A stretch of 64,000 nt of DNA, taken from Stramonita haemastoma (taxonomy: Eukaryota; Mollusca; Gastropoda; Neogastropoda; Muricidae). How positions within the stretch are numbered: position 1 is the stretch's first letter; each line of letters begins with the position of its first letter. The translations under genes were made by a program, and so were the position numbers. The stretch lies in assembly GCA_030674155.1 (NCBI GenBank), contig CM060322.1, positions 60,518,934-60,582,933 of the forward strand. The letters are read 5' to 3'. Shown here piece after piece: positions 53,213 to 64,000 of the stretch. The notes below the pieces were generated by a model. It ran no database searches and was not told where the DNA came from. It saw nothing but the letters and a program-made list of their open reading frames with translations.

Positions 53213-53330
53213 ACTGTCCCATAAGGTAGAAACATAATTTATAAGAGATAGAATATGAGCGTGAAAGAATAGTTTTCGTGACTGTAGATTTAGAAAATTT
53301 TCTTCAATTTGTACATCAGACATTTCTTAA

Positions 53331-53830
53331 GTTTCTAAAATGGGAGGTAGGGATAAATAAGTACCCCCTCCATAATCGTAGTATTTCGACAGGAAAAATA
53401 GGCTCTTTTGTAAACTAGAACAAGAACTGAAGTAAAGAAGAGCGTGGGAAACTGGGATCCATGTAGGCTAGCGCGAATAACCCAAGGCTAGGCGTTACTA
53501 GTACAGGGGTCTGACCCTGGGGCTTCGCAGTGTAGCGTAGCGTAGGCCTATTGCTTTACGGTACATAAATGTAATAAACGTGTCTTTGTTCTGTTACACA
53601 CGATAATTGAACAATTTCAATTCCAAAAAGTCTCAGCTAAATGTTCTAAGATTAAAGGAATAAAGCTAAATAAGTGACCACGAAGAAATCAAATTTCATA
53701 AAATCGAATAACTTTCATCTTACTGTCGACGTTGGAAAGCCCGATATTTGTGATAAAATACAAGAAAACGACACAGAGCCCAAAAGGGGAACTACGTTTT
53801 ATCGTGTGACAAAAGAATAAGTTGTATTAC
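53331..53830. other. Probable first intron, nothing recognised
   Basis: Non-repetitive sequence between LINE-3 and the candidate promoter; no open frame or element seen. Confidence 0.4.
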
Positions 53831-54030
53831 CTGCATATTTCTCGATAAGTCTTCAGATTTCGGTCCGTCCGACGCTGCACACCTACCAGGGCTATCGCAG
53901 TAAGCCTACAATCTTTGGTGCATGATGGGAAAGGAAGTAAAGGCTAGGGCATTATGGGAAACACGGGGATTCACCCTAGCGCTCGCGGCGAGATATCTCG
54001 CCCGACTTACCTTCTTACAACACGTCTCAT
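53831..54030 (-). promoter_or_regulatory. Candidate promoter and 5' UTR exon of the NCOA6-like gene
   Basis: CpG-containing, repeat-free stretch. On the minus strand two TTTCCCATMATGC motifs (53920-53932 and 53949-53961) match the core of the ZNF143/THAP11 site. A 16-bp palindrome GGCGAGATATCTCGCC lies at 53987-54002. Donor-like sites follow on the minus strand: AAG|GTAAGT (exon edge 54011) and CAG|GTAATA (exon edge 53831). No TATA box. Assignment to the NCOA6-like gene is by strand and position. Confidence 0.45.
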
Positions 54031-54261
54031 GTACGCTTCTGTGTACTAGCCTACACACCACGTGAGGTCATTTCCTTCTATTTTCCTATATTACTCTTGC
54101 TTTCATACCGCATGTACCAAGGCATCAACAGAAATAAAAACCACTTCTTGTAAAAGGATAGCCTCTGATTCAAAACTCATGAAATATTGGCACAGAATTG
54201 GTAACCTAGGTCTGGGATTTTTTTGTCAAACAAGAGGGAGTCCATTGTTAGCGTACTCCTG

Positions 54262-54340
54262 ACCTCAAAATTCAAATTCAAATTCAAAATTTTATTTCAA
54301 GAAAACCCCCCAAGGGGTACATGAAATTTGACAAAACCAA
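54262..54340 (-). mobile_element. Retroposon tail, (ATTTGA)n
   Basis: On the minus strand TACCCCTTGGGGGGTTTTCT and TGAAATAAAATTTTGAATTT, the AATAAA-like motif leading into a short tandem tail as in other LINE 3' ends here. Confidence 0.5.
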
Positions 54341-54567
54341 TGCTTGCAGATATGGGCGTGTGAAAAATACTCGCAACAAAAATCCTAACACAATGGATGG
54401 CATAAAAAAGAAAAAAGAAAGAGTATTCACAATACATTAGGAGAACAACCCCCCCCCCCCCCCACACACACACACAAAAAGAAACCCCCCAAAAAACAAA
54501 ACAAAACAAAACAAACAAACAAAAAAACCCACAACAGCATGATGTTTAGATGACTCGACAATTAATG

Positions 54568-55262
<695 letters not shown>

Positions 55263-56150
55263 CACAAACTCTACCCTCTCGGGGTAAAAAACCTCAAGTC
55301 TTCAGCTTGAACAAAATGTATACCCAATCCAAGGTAGGTATCAACATTTATCCTAAAAAATCATTTTAGGCCAAAACCTTTTAAAGCCTCTGGTTGATTT
55401 TGATTCTGCATATCTACCCAATCTGATTTGGGTACTGCAAACAAAAACCCAACACACAAAAACATTTCACATTCTTAAAAATGTTGAAAACATAAACCCA
55501 AAATAAACTGTAAGGGCTCACAAAGTCACACCCTGCAAATGTGCAACAAAACAAAACATTCACATCAAAAACCCATACAATATGTTCACACACCAGAGAG
55601 AAAAAATCCAAACATGGAGAATTATCCATAACCATTAAACATCCTCCAGAAGATCTTTCATCATTGTTAGAAATGAAAATGATTCATTTTAATTGATGTG
55701 TGTCTTCTCGTGTAGTTCCTACTACTCAGGTACAACTGAAATGTATCCACCCTGTTGAGTCCTGTAGTCTTTCGGTACAATACCCCATTTCTCAAAACTA
55801 ATTTGTTTTGTTCACGCGCATATACCTTCAGGTCATGCGTTTTGCTTTTCTTTGGGGTTCAAAGTCTTTTGCTCTAGGCAATCTATGACAATTGCTATCG
55901 TCTCATCCGCTCTCTGCAACTTTTCCCAATCTGATAGAGATACAGACTCTATCTGTGGGCTATGGCATGGTTCCATCACATCGTCTGGAACTTCTTGTGG
56001 ATCGTTCACCAGTTGATCGAGTTCTCTTCGTGTGTATGTGTGTGTGTGTGTGTGTGTAAAGAAAGAGAGAGTTCTGTATTGTGTGTGTGCGCACGCGTGT
56101 CTGTGTGTGTGATACAAAAAAAAAGGTCAGACCAGCACTGCTGAAGGGAA
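55263..56150. other. Spacer, no gene seen
   Basis: AT-rich, with (GT)n at 56034-56057 and 56080-56110. An open minus-strand frame at 55833-56117 (VNDPQEVPDDVMEPCHSPQI, QRADETIAIVIDCLEQKTL) looks protein-like but is unidentified. Confidence 0.4.
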
Positions 56151-56154
56151 GCCA

Positions 56155-56275
56155 CCGTGCACCATTCACTGCTGTAGAGCTCACAGGGCTGCTTCCCTTA
56201 CACCGCAACATGCACCATTCACTGCTGTAGAGCTCACAGGGCTGCTTCCCTTACACCGCAACATGCAAAGTCTCC
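56155..56275. repeat. 59/60-bp tandem duplication
   Basis: CACCATTCACTGCTGTAGAG, CTCACAGGGCTGCTTCCCTT and ACACCGCAACATG twice, identical. Confidence 0.95.
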
Positions 56276-56407
56276 TCAGCTACTCCGCCAGTCTTTTCTG
56301 GGAATCATGGAGATGTCCGCATCCTAACCCGTAATTTTATTCAAAGGGAACTTAAAAAAAAATTTCGTTGTTCATTAATGGAAATACTAGAGCAGATCGG
56401 CTCTGAT

Positions 56408-56513
<106 letters not shown>

Positions 56514-57300
56514 AAAAACAAAATGCATGCTTATCACTACCAGACAAAAGCGACAAAATTTACCACATAAACTATTTCCAATTCACATAAAAAAGGAAGC
56601 AATCGAACAGACCTCTCACCACAAAGTTCTAGGAGTGACAATTGATGAAAATCTCAGCTGGTTCTACCACATATCTCACCTATGCAAATACTTGTCCCAA
56701 AAAGTCTACCAGTTGATTAAAATTAAACACTTTCTCGATTTTCATTCAAGGAAACTGTTTTTTCAAGCTTATATACAATCCTCAATAGACTATGCTGCAA
56801 CCCTGTGGGACTCTGCCAGTGCAAATATCATGAAACCATTACTAAGTCTGTATAAACGTGGTCTCAAACTGGTCCTTCTGAAGAAAACAACCTTGCTAGA
56901 AGGGGATTATACTCAGTTAAATATCCTTCCCCTACACCAAAGACTAAAATATAACAAAGGCATCATGATGTTTAAGATACTGACAGGAAATGTCCCCACA
57001 TCCTTAAAAGACAAATTCCCAATGAATCATTCCAGAAATACGGTAAAGCCAAGTGTCCCAATCCCAAGAATAGATTTGTTCAAAACTAGCTTACTATACT
57101 CAGGCCCTACGCTATGGAACTCCCTCCCTGACTCAATTAAACAGCATCAATCATTAACAACCTTAAAAAATCACCTTCTAATCTACTTGATGAATCAAAA
57201 ATAACAAACCACACTTCTCCCCTCTCAAACTATCTGCCCTCTCCCTCCTCACTTCTCTCAGATTATGATGATCTTATGACTATAATCATAAGACTAAGTG

Positions 57301-57430
<130 letters not shown>

Positions 57431-58142
57431 TGTGAGTGTGAGTTGGGTTTTTTTGTTTGTTCAAAAACTGTGCTTTATGGGACTTATTTTGATAATAGAT
57501 GGCGGGATTGATGTTTTCAGTCATTTTTCAAGCTTGCTCGTTAATTATTGCGCCTTTTTTTGTGTGTTTTTTGTTTTTTTTGCTTTGATTGGTTTTTGTT
57601 TGTTTTTTTGTACTCAAATCAAATTCTTCATTGATTCTTACTTCATATTTTCGTTTCTGAATGAGTGCCTTTTTATAACATTACCTTAATATTGTATCTG
57701 TCTTATTTCTTACCTGTTGTTGTTGCCCTTTCTCACCCTTTATCAAAATCTTATGTTTTATGGGACATATTTTGATGATAGATGGTGGTGGATTGATGTT
57801 TTCAGTCATCTAACCTCATCATATTCTCATGTTTGATCTATAATCATTGCGCCTTTTTTTTGTTTTGTTTTTTGTTTGTTTGTTTTTGTTTTGTTTTGTT
57901 TTGTTTTGTTGTTGTTGTTGTTGTTTTTTGTTGTTGTTGTTGTTGTTGTTGTTTTTTTGTTTCTTTGTTTGTTTGTTTGCTTGTTTATTATTCAAATCAA
58001 AATCATCATTGATTCTTACTTCTTATTTTCGTTTCTGAATGAGTGCCTTTTTTATAACATTACCTTAATATTGTATCTCTGTCTTATTTCTTACCTGTTG
58101 TTTGATACTTGGTGTGGTTTGCTCTTGGTAATTGGATCATTA

Positions 58143-59885
58143 ATAATAATTATAATAATACATGGAATTTGTATAGCGCTATCTCTTGTAAAAACCAATC
58201 AAAGCGCTTTCATTCGACATACACAACACACAATCAACAACTATTTCCAGTTTTAACAAATTCAAATATACACACACACAACACGCACGCACGCATGCAC
58301 GCAGCACGCCCGCGCGCACACACACCTACAAACGTTAAGCACTTTGGCAGGTGGATGTTGAAGGCAGGGACAGGTAACAGATGGAAGCGGAAGGAGAAAA
58401 CTTAGGTTTGAAATAAGTGTGTCTTGAGGTTGGATTTAAAAGTGTCATAAGTAGGCTTTTGCCGGAGGGAGAGAGGAAGGTCGTTCCAGATCGATGGACC
58501 AGAGACAGAGAAAGAGCGGCGGCCAACGGTAGATAGGTTGAATCTGGGCATTCTTAAAGACAAAGTATCTGCCGAGGAGCGGAGGGAGCGAGAAGGTGTG
58601 TACAAGTGAAGACATTCACAGAGGTAGGAGGGTGCAGTATTGTGGAGACATTTGTAACAGAGGGTATTGATCTTGTAGTTTACTCTCTGTGGTACGGGCA
58701 GCCAATGGAGAGATTGCAAGAGAGGGGTAATGTGCTCAGATTTTTTCTTTCTGAGGACCAGACGAGCTGCAGAGTTTTGTATACGTTGAAGGGAGTGGAT
58801 GGATGATGCTGGCAGACCAGCCAAAAGAGAATTGCAATAGTCCAGACGTGAGAGAATAAGAGAAGTGACAAGTTTGGATGTTGCATCAGTGGACAGGTAC
58901 TTACGAATTGCGCTAATACGCCGTAGTTGATAGTAGCATGACTGACAGGTTTGGGTAATGAATTTTTGCATGGAGAGAGTGTTGTCGACAACGACTCCTA
59001 GATACTTCACAGAAGTGGATAGCGGAACTGACGTATTGCCGAATTCTATTGAAGTTGTTGGAACGGAGGAGAGTTTGTGTTTGGTGCCTACGAGCATGGC
59101 TTCGGTTTTATCTGCATTTAGTTGTAATTTGTTTTGTATCATCCAGTGTTGGATATCTTGAAGGCAGTTGGTCATATTTGTCAAAAGAGAAGGAAGATTT
59201 TCAGGTGTGTCACTGCTTTGAATCTGCGAGTCATCGGCATAAAAGTGATAATTGATATGATGACGGTCTATTATATGTGACAATGGAGCAGTATAGAGGG
59301 TAAAAAGAAGAGGGCCCAGAACTGATCCCTGAGGGACACCGCATTCCAGTATGGCAGGTGCTGATTGAATCTTGTTTACTGCAACAGTATGGACTCGATC
59401 TGCTAGGTATGAGGTGAACCAGGTGAGGGCTGTGCCTTTAATGCCAAACATGTTTTGGAGACGGGAGAGAAGAATTGAATGGTCTATAGTGTCAAAGGCA
59501 GCAGATAAGTCGAGGAGAGTAAGAAAGGAGATTTTCCCCGAGTCGGAAGCATGGAGAAGCATGTTTAGAGTATGAACCAGGGTGGTTTCAGTGCTGTGGT
59601 TGACGCGATAGGCAGACTGAAAAGGGGGAAAGAGATTATTGGAAAGAAGATGGCTGTTGAGTTGTTTCAGAACAACTTTTTCAAGGACTTTAGAGATAAA
59701 AGGCAGATTAGAAACAGGTCTATAGTTCTTCAGGATGTTAGGATCGAGGTCGTGCTTTTTGAGTAGAGGTGTGACTATCGCAGTTTTGAGAGCTGATGGA
59801 AAATTTCCAGAAAGAAGAGATGAGTTTACTATTTTTGTGATGGTAGGTATAAGCTGTGGAATGCACTGAATGAAAAGAGAACATT
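58143..59885 (-). mobile_element. LINE-1 of window: CR1/L2-like non-LTR retrotransposon
   Basis: On the minus strand the reverse transcriptase runs from about 59875 to 58402: LKNYRPVSNLPFISKVLEKV, SAYRVNHSTETTLVH, LLDLSAAFDTIDHSILL, GVPQGSVLGPLLFTLY, the catalytic FYADD box, LNADKTEAMLVGT, VKYLGVVVD and FKSNLKTHLFQT-stop. The 3' UTR ends TATAGCGCTATACAAATTCC, ATGTATTATTATAATTATTA. The endonuclease and ORF1 are missing, so it is 5'-truncated. CATTA occurs at both junctions as a target duplication in LINE-2. The frame is intact over the last 386 codons and appears open upstream, so insertion may be fairly recent. Confidence 0.9.
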
Positions 59886-60002
59886 ATAATTGTTCTTGTT
59901 TTAGTTGAGGCTGTCTTTTTATCTTGATGTTATCCCTGAAAGGGGCGGGGACTGAATGTAAAAAAGCACATGAGTGCTTATCTATTATCCTCGAATAAAA
60001 GA

Positions 60003-60056
60003 ATTTTGCCTTGCCTTGCCTTGCCTTGCCTTGCCTTGCCTTGCCTTGCCTTGCCT

Positions 60057-60152
<96 letters not shown>

Positions 60153-60168
60153 CTCTCTCTCTCTCTCT
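60003..60168. repeat. (TTGCC)n(TC)n
   Basis: About eleven TTGCC units, the LINE tail, passing directly into about 105 bp of TC. Confidence 0.95.
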
Positions 60169-60229
60169 ACTATTATCACTATTGTTGATATTATTCTTAT
60201 TGTCATCATTATAATCATTGTATTATCTT

Positions 60230-60604
60230 TAGTTCCTTCTGAGTTCATTTTATTGTTATGAGTTGTAACAATGTTGTAGCTAAGTATTTTTGGGTGGACT
60301 TTTCTTGGTTGCTAAGTTGTTTATTTCATTATGTTTCTTTGGTTGCTCTTTATCTATTAACGCTTCTCTTTTTCTTTTATAATCAAAATCATTTTATTGT
60401 GGCTTCTGATTTTCGTCTTCTGAAAGTGTGCATTTTTATTATCTTATTATGTATAATGTCCTTATTCCTTTATGTTGTTTGGTACTGCATATAGTTTTAC
60501 TGTTTAGTATCTTTTTATCTTGATGTTTTCCCTGAAAAGGGCGGGGACTGGATGTAAAAAAGCACATGAGTGCTTATCTATTATCCTCGAATAAAAGAAT
60601 TTTT
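60230..60604 (+). mobile_element. LINE-2-related 3' UTR, diverged copy
   Basis: TTATTGTGGCTTCTGATTTT, GTATCTTTTTATCTTGATG, CCCTGAAAAGGGCGGGGACT, AGTGCTTATCTATTATCCTC and GAATAAAAGAA. Confidence 0.8.
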
Positions 60605-60755
<151 letters not shown>

Positions 60756-60769
60756 CAAATGTATGATTT

Positions 60770-61097
60770 ATGTCACATGTATAACTTTTGACAGATGGTG
60801 GTGGATTGATGTTTTCAGTTGTTTATTCATCTAGTTCTCTTGTTTGCTCCTTACCTATTAACACTTTTCTATTCTTCCTTAATCAAAATATTTTTATTGT
60901 GACTTCTGATTTTTGTCTTCTGATCGAGTGCATTTTTTTTATTACCTTATCATATATAGTGTCCTTATTCTTGTGTGTTGTTTGGTACTGCGTAAAGTTT
61001 TATTGTTTAGTATCTTTTCAACTTGATGTATCCCTGAAAAGGGCGGGGACTGGATGTAAAAAAGCACATGAGTGCTTATCTATTATCCTCGAATAAA
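60770..61097 (+). mobile_element. LINE-2-related 3' UTR, second diverged copy
   Basis: GATGGTGGTGGATTGATG, TTTTTATTGTGACTTCTGAT, CCCTGAAAAGGGCGGGGACT and ATTATCCTCGAATAAAAG. Confidence 0.8.
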
Positions 61098-61150
61098 AGA
61101 CTTTGCCTTGCCTTGCCTTGCCTTGCCTTGCCTTGCCTTGCCTTGCCTTG

Positions 61151-61245
<95 letters not shown>
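61098..61245. repeat. (TTGCC)n(TC)n
   Basis: About nine or ten TTGCC units passing into about 95 bp of TC. Confidence 0.95.
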
Positions 61246-61284
61246 AGTTGGATTGTTGATTATTTTTATGGGCATTCATATCAA

Positions 61285-61371
<87 letters not shown>
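61285..61371. repeat. (GT)n microsatellite
   Basis: Pure GT. Confidence 0.95.
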
Positions 61372-61549
61372 ATGCAAAGTGTTTAAAATTGATTATATAC
61401 CTTGAGTGGTTATGTAAAATAACTACGTGATTTGATTTTGTTATGATGTCCTTGATTTGTTTACTTACTTACTGATTTAAATACGTTTGTTTGACGTTTA
61501 TTTTTTTTTTCTTATTTGGTTGCTTTGTGGGGTTTTTTTCTGAGGGCCT

Positions 61550-62025
<476 letters not shown>

Positions 62026-62026
<1 letters not shown>

Positions 62027-62040
62027 CTCTCTCTCTCTCA

Positions 62041-62108
<68 letters not shown>

Positions 62109-62132
62109 CACACACACACAACACACACACAC
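62026..62132. repeat. (TC)n, (CACG)n, (CA)n compound microsatellite
   Basis: TC (62026-62039), fourteen CACG-type units, then CA; begins at the SINE tail. Confidence 0.95.
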
Positions 62133-62399
62133 TAAGATACAGTACGCATTCAAAGTTGCAAAGGTGATACCCATCTTTGAAAAAGGTGACTCTTTGACCC
62201 TTGAAATCAAAGACCCATTTCCATTCTGTCTATATTGTTTAGATCGCCTGAGGGCCATTTACAGTACTAATTACCGTTTAAAAGGGCTTCGCTGATTAAA
62301 ATTCCACTGTATTTTGGCTACCTTCACAGGGTAACACTTGTTTTCTTGGAGTTTAAACTTTAATTTGGGCCCCAAACTTTCCCCCATCCATTGACCATG

Positions 62400-62700
62400 A
62401 GTGGTGGTCTGGGTGATAGTTTTTCGGATGAGACGAGAAACCGAGGTCCCGTGTATTACACATCATTATTCAGCGCACGTAAAAGAACCCATGGCAACAA
62501 GGGGGTTGTCCCTGGCAAAATTCTGTAGAAAAAAGCCATTCTGACAAGGAAACATATACAGTTGCAGACAGGAAAAAAAAAAAAAAAAATAATGGGTAGG
62601 CGCTGCACTTGTGGCGACGCGCTCTCCCGGGGAGAGCAACCCGAATTTCATGCAGAGGAATCTGCTGCGACATAAAGTGGTATAAAATATAAAATAAATA
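62400..62700 (+). mobile_element. SINE of the fourth family
   Basis: TTTTCGGATGAGACGAGAAA, GCACGTAAAAGAACCCATGG, CAACAAGGGGGTTGTCCCTG, GTGGCGACGCGCTCTCCC, GAGGAATCTGCTGCGACATA and an AAATATAAAATAAATAA end. Confidence 0.8.
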
Positions 62701-62703
62701 ACA

Positions 62704-63045
62704 CTGCAATGGATCCCTGCCCACTGTGGCATACCTGGCAACGAACAGGCAGATGAAGTGGCGAAACAGGGGGCACAGAGAGAACAGTGCGAAAGCAGCC
62801 TCACCTTCCATGAAAAGAAAACAATCATCAAATCAATGGCCCGACCCAGAGTAGAAAAGGATGACTACCACCATTTCTAAAGAGAACAAGTCATCATTCT
62901 AAGACTCCGCACCGGGCACAGCAGGCTATATCACCATAAGTCTACAAAGCTGAAACTCGTTCCCTCTCCCCTGTGTGCCTAGGGTAAAGAAAACCAGACA
63001 GGTGAGCACATCATTCAGAGATGCACGCTATACAGCGACCTGAGG
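62704..63045 (+). pseudogene. LINE fragment: RNase H domain and C-terminus
   Basis: The plus frame reads LQWIPAHCGIPGNEQADEVA, KQGAQ, then FHEKKTIIKSMARPRVEKDD, in-frame TAA (62878), REQVIILRLRTGHSRLYHHK, SPLCA, TAG (62980), GKENQTGEHIIQRCTLYSDL. WxPAHxGIxGNExAD is the C-terminal part of the RNase H fold found in RNase H-bearing non-LTR elements, followed by a remnant C/H zinc-knuckle. Two stops make it dead. It ends directly at the 25-bp array. Confidence 0.85.
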
Positions 63046-64000
63046 ATAATGGGATAATGAGGCAGTGGATATGCTAGGATAATGGGATACTGAGGCAGTG
63101 GATATGACAGGATAATGAGGCAGTGGATATGATAAGACAATGGGATAGTGGGGCAGTGGATATGATGGGATAACGGGATAATGAGGCAATGGATATAATA
63201 GGATGATGGGATACGGAGGTAGTGGATATGATAGGATAATGAGGCAGTGGATATGATAGGATAATGAGGCAGTGGATATGATAGGATAATGAGGCAGTGG
63301 ATATGACAGGATACGGAGGTAGTGGATATGATAGGATAATGAGGCAATGGATATGATAGGATACGGAGGTAGTGGATATGATAGGATAATGAGGCAATGG
63401 ATATGATAGGATACGGAGGCAGTGGATATGATAGGATAATGAGGCAATGGATATGATAGGATACGGAGGTAGTGGATATGATAGGATAATGAGGCAATGG
63501 ATATGATAGGATACGGAGGTAGTGGATATGATAGGATAATGAGGCAATGGATATGATAGGATACGGAGGTAGTGGATATGATGGGATAATGAGGCAATGG
63601 ATATGATAGGATACGGAGGTAGTGGATATGATAGGATAATGAGGCAATGGATATGATAGGATACGGAGGTAGTGGATATGATAGGATACGGAGGCAGTGG
63701 ATATGATAGGATAATGAGGCAGTGGATATGATGGGATAATGAGGCAATGGATATGATAGGATACTGAAGCAGTGGATATGATAGGATAATGAGGCAGTGG
63801 ATATGATAGGATAATGAGGCAGTGGATATGATAGGATAATGGGATAATGAGGCAATGGATATGATGGGATAATGAGGCAGTGGATATGATAGGATAATGA
63901 GGCAGTGGATATGATGGGATAACGGGATAATGGGGCAGTGAATATGATGGGATAATGAGGCAGTGGATATGATGAGATCGATAAGGCAGTGGATATAGTA
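63046..64000. repeat. 25-bp minisatellite, window edge
   Basis: About 38 units ATAATGAGGCAGTGGATATG plus ATAGG, with ATACGGAGGTAG variants. Between about 63310 and 63680 the two unit types alternate regularly (50-bp dimer). The array continues past 64000. Overlapping minus-strand frames (YPLPHYPIIS repeats) are artefacts of the period. Confidence 0.95.

Larger units (their letters stand above)
50335..53330 (-). mobile_element. LINE-3, split by two transposon insertions
   Basis: The minus strand reads ENFLNLQSRKLFFHAHILSL, INYVSTLWDS, then an insertion (53212-52888), then ASETNLKHINRLHKRAVKLI, KQLDILPLKDRLQFNKYLCM, SGRTLWNNLPPCLKSVASKQ and a stop at 52493. The 3' UTR is interrupted by 52278-50438 and ends with CCCTCAATAAAGATCA and (TTGAC)n at about 50335. 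The YSGRTLWNNLP motif is typical of reverse-transcriptase C-termini of non-LTR elements. 5'-truncated. Confidence 0.85.

Noticed and set aside
63015..63855. Minus-strand open frames of 157-275 codons (YPLPHYPIIS repeats)
   Set aside because: Same cause: stop-free 25-bp minisatellite read in several frames.

Overview
The window is animal nuclear DNA, most likely from a marine mollusc and probably a gastropod. The evidence is intron-split genes with GT-AG borders, two recognisable animal gene families, several tRNA-derived SINE families of a type I associate with molluscs, LINE reverse transcriptases, MITEs, and a very heavy load of micro- and minisatellites. The species is an inference from repeat style; no marker gene is present.

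Two genes are supported. (1) An annexin on the plus strand: four coding exons (742-896, 4578-4758, 6360-6472, 6934-7062) whose reading phases join exactly. They encode the C-terminal part of the annexin core (end of repeat II through repeat IV). The 5' exons lie left of the window, and a poly(A) signal sits at 8801. (2) A nuclear receptor coactivator 6 (NCOA6/ASC-2)-like gene on the minus strand. It has six coding exons from the ATG at 46056 down to the stop at 26010, with a candidate promoter and 5' UTR exon near 53.8-54.0 kb. All exon phases fit, provided one base is missing from the large exon at about 32071. The predicted product is about 1,894 residues. The two genes point towards each other (tail to tail) across about 17 kb in which I found no convincing gene.

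Layout: 1-8.8 kb annexin gene, with introns built from minisatellites that copy its own splice sites; 8.8-26 kb repeat-rich spacer or long 3' UTR with a 26-bp array showing a 14-unit higher-order period and two copies of a TA-flanked MITE; 26-46 kb NCOA6-like coding region, with a 1.78-kb inverted-repeat transposon, a truncated LINE tail, 41-bp and 45/47-bp arrays and a degenerate reverse transcriptase in its introns; 46-54 kb its first intron and promoter, holding a LINE copy invaded twice by one transposon family; 54-62 kb a nest of LINE 3' ends, a CR1/L2-like LINE inserted inside another LINE, and many (CT)n/(GT)n tracts; 62.4-64 kb SINE, a dead RNase H fragment of a LINE, and a 25-bp minisatellite running off the end.

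The most notable signal is in the annexin gene. Tandem arrays abut four exon borders, and their units contain the splice site or the last codons of the neighbouring exon. The first intron carries dozens of GTGAGT donor-like units plus a 60-bp copy of the exon end with only two, silent, differences. The second intron carries 15 extra copies of an exon end plus its donor.
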